Part shown: positions 32,441-32,535 of the stretch, piece by piece
Position numbering within the stretch: the stretch's first letter is position 1
Layout: the number at the start of each line of letters is the position of its first letter
From: an uncultured Treponema sp.
Lineage (GTDB): Bacteria > Spirochaetota > Spirochaetia > Treponematales > Treponemataceae
NCBI GenBank assembly: GCA_937885175.1
Contig: CAKZZO010000074.1
Coordinates: 1 to 32,535, forward strand
Length of the DNA stretch: 32,535 nt
Direction: 5' to 3'
Translations under genes and position numbers: made by a program
The notes under the pieces: model-generated
Told to the model about the DNA's origin: nothing
Seen by the model: the letters and a program-made list of their open reading frames with translations, nothing else
The model's database searches: none

Positions 32441-32535
32441 ATAATCCATTCGCAAGTGAGACAAAAAGGGCACAGGTAACAGAGTCTCAGCAAAAACGAA
32501 AAATGAGTCCGCTTACGGAAAAGCGCGTCTGGTTC

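Noticed and set aside
32503..32535. A possible plus-strand gene starting MSPLTEKRVWF at the window edge.
   Set aside because: Only 11 codons are visible, with no ribosome site and no good promoter.

Overview
The window looks like a host-associated Treponema (spirochaete) chromosome. The evidence is a complete V/A-type ATPase operon, a FliG-type motor protein outside any visible flagellar operon, two spirochaete-style lipoproteins, and a tRNA gene with no encoded CCA. Genus is an inference from gene content; nothing here fixes the species. Most genes are on the minus strand.

Region 1 (about 13950 down to 67, minus strand). One long co-directional cluster starts at a good promoter in front of secG. 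It runs through V-type ATPase subunits G/H, C, I, K, F, E, A, B and D, then a universal stress protein, a FliG homologue and an M16C metalloprotease. Most junctions are 4-nt overlaps or short gaps, so this is probably one transcription unit, with a possible internal promoter before the FliG homologue. All nine subunit types of a Thermus/Enterococcus-like rotary ATPase are present.

Region 2 (14024-16423, minus). A lipoprotein gene of unknown function ends in a clear terminator. It is preceded by an unusual leader of about 320 nt with its own promoter, an 18-codon ORF with a strong ribosome binding site, and several overlapping inverted repeats. Upstream lie a low-molecular-weight tyrosine phosphatase and a YafQ-type toxin-antitoxin pair.

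Region 3 (16424-24612). This holds a DUF763 gene (plus strand), a TIM-barrel sugar isomerase/epimerase, and an exported phosphatase-fold protein whose catalytic cysteine is replaced by glycine. An RsmI-like methyltransferase, a Bax inhibitor-1 family membrane protein and tRNA-Pro(GGG) follow. A 26-repeat ankyrin lipoprotein (plus strand) converges on a small TrpR-family regulator, and its terminator lies inside that regulator's coding end.

Region 4 (24634-28030, minus). An NhaC-type Na+/H+ antiporter follows an AT-rich restriction-modification module: a C5-cytosine methyltransferase, an overlapping probable endonuclease, and a 56-codon ORF coupled to both the endonuclease and nhaC. The module looks horizontally acquired.

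Region 5 (28049-32535, minus). This is an oligopeptide/dipeptide-type ABC transporter operon. A permease and an ATPase are fused in one polypeptide, an atypical PRPP synthetase homologue sits in the middle, and a second ATPase carries a GC-rich palindromic insertion of about 47 codons that keeps the frame. The matching second permease and binding protein are not visible.

Most interesting signals: the in-frame palindromic element in the ABC ATPase, the structured leader before the lipoprotein, the pseudophosphatase, the promoters placed 6 nt before ATG (candidate leaderless mRNAs), and a promoter nested in a terminator before the BI-1 gene.
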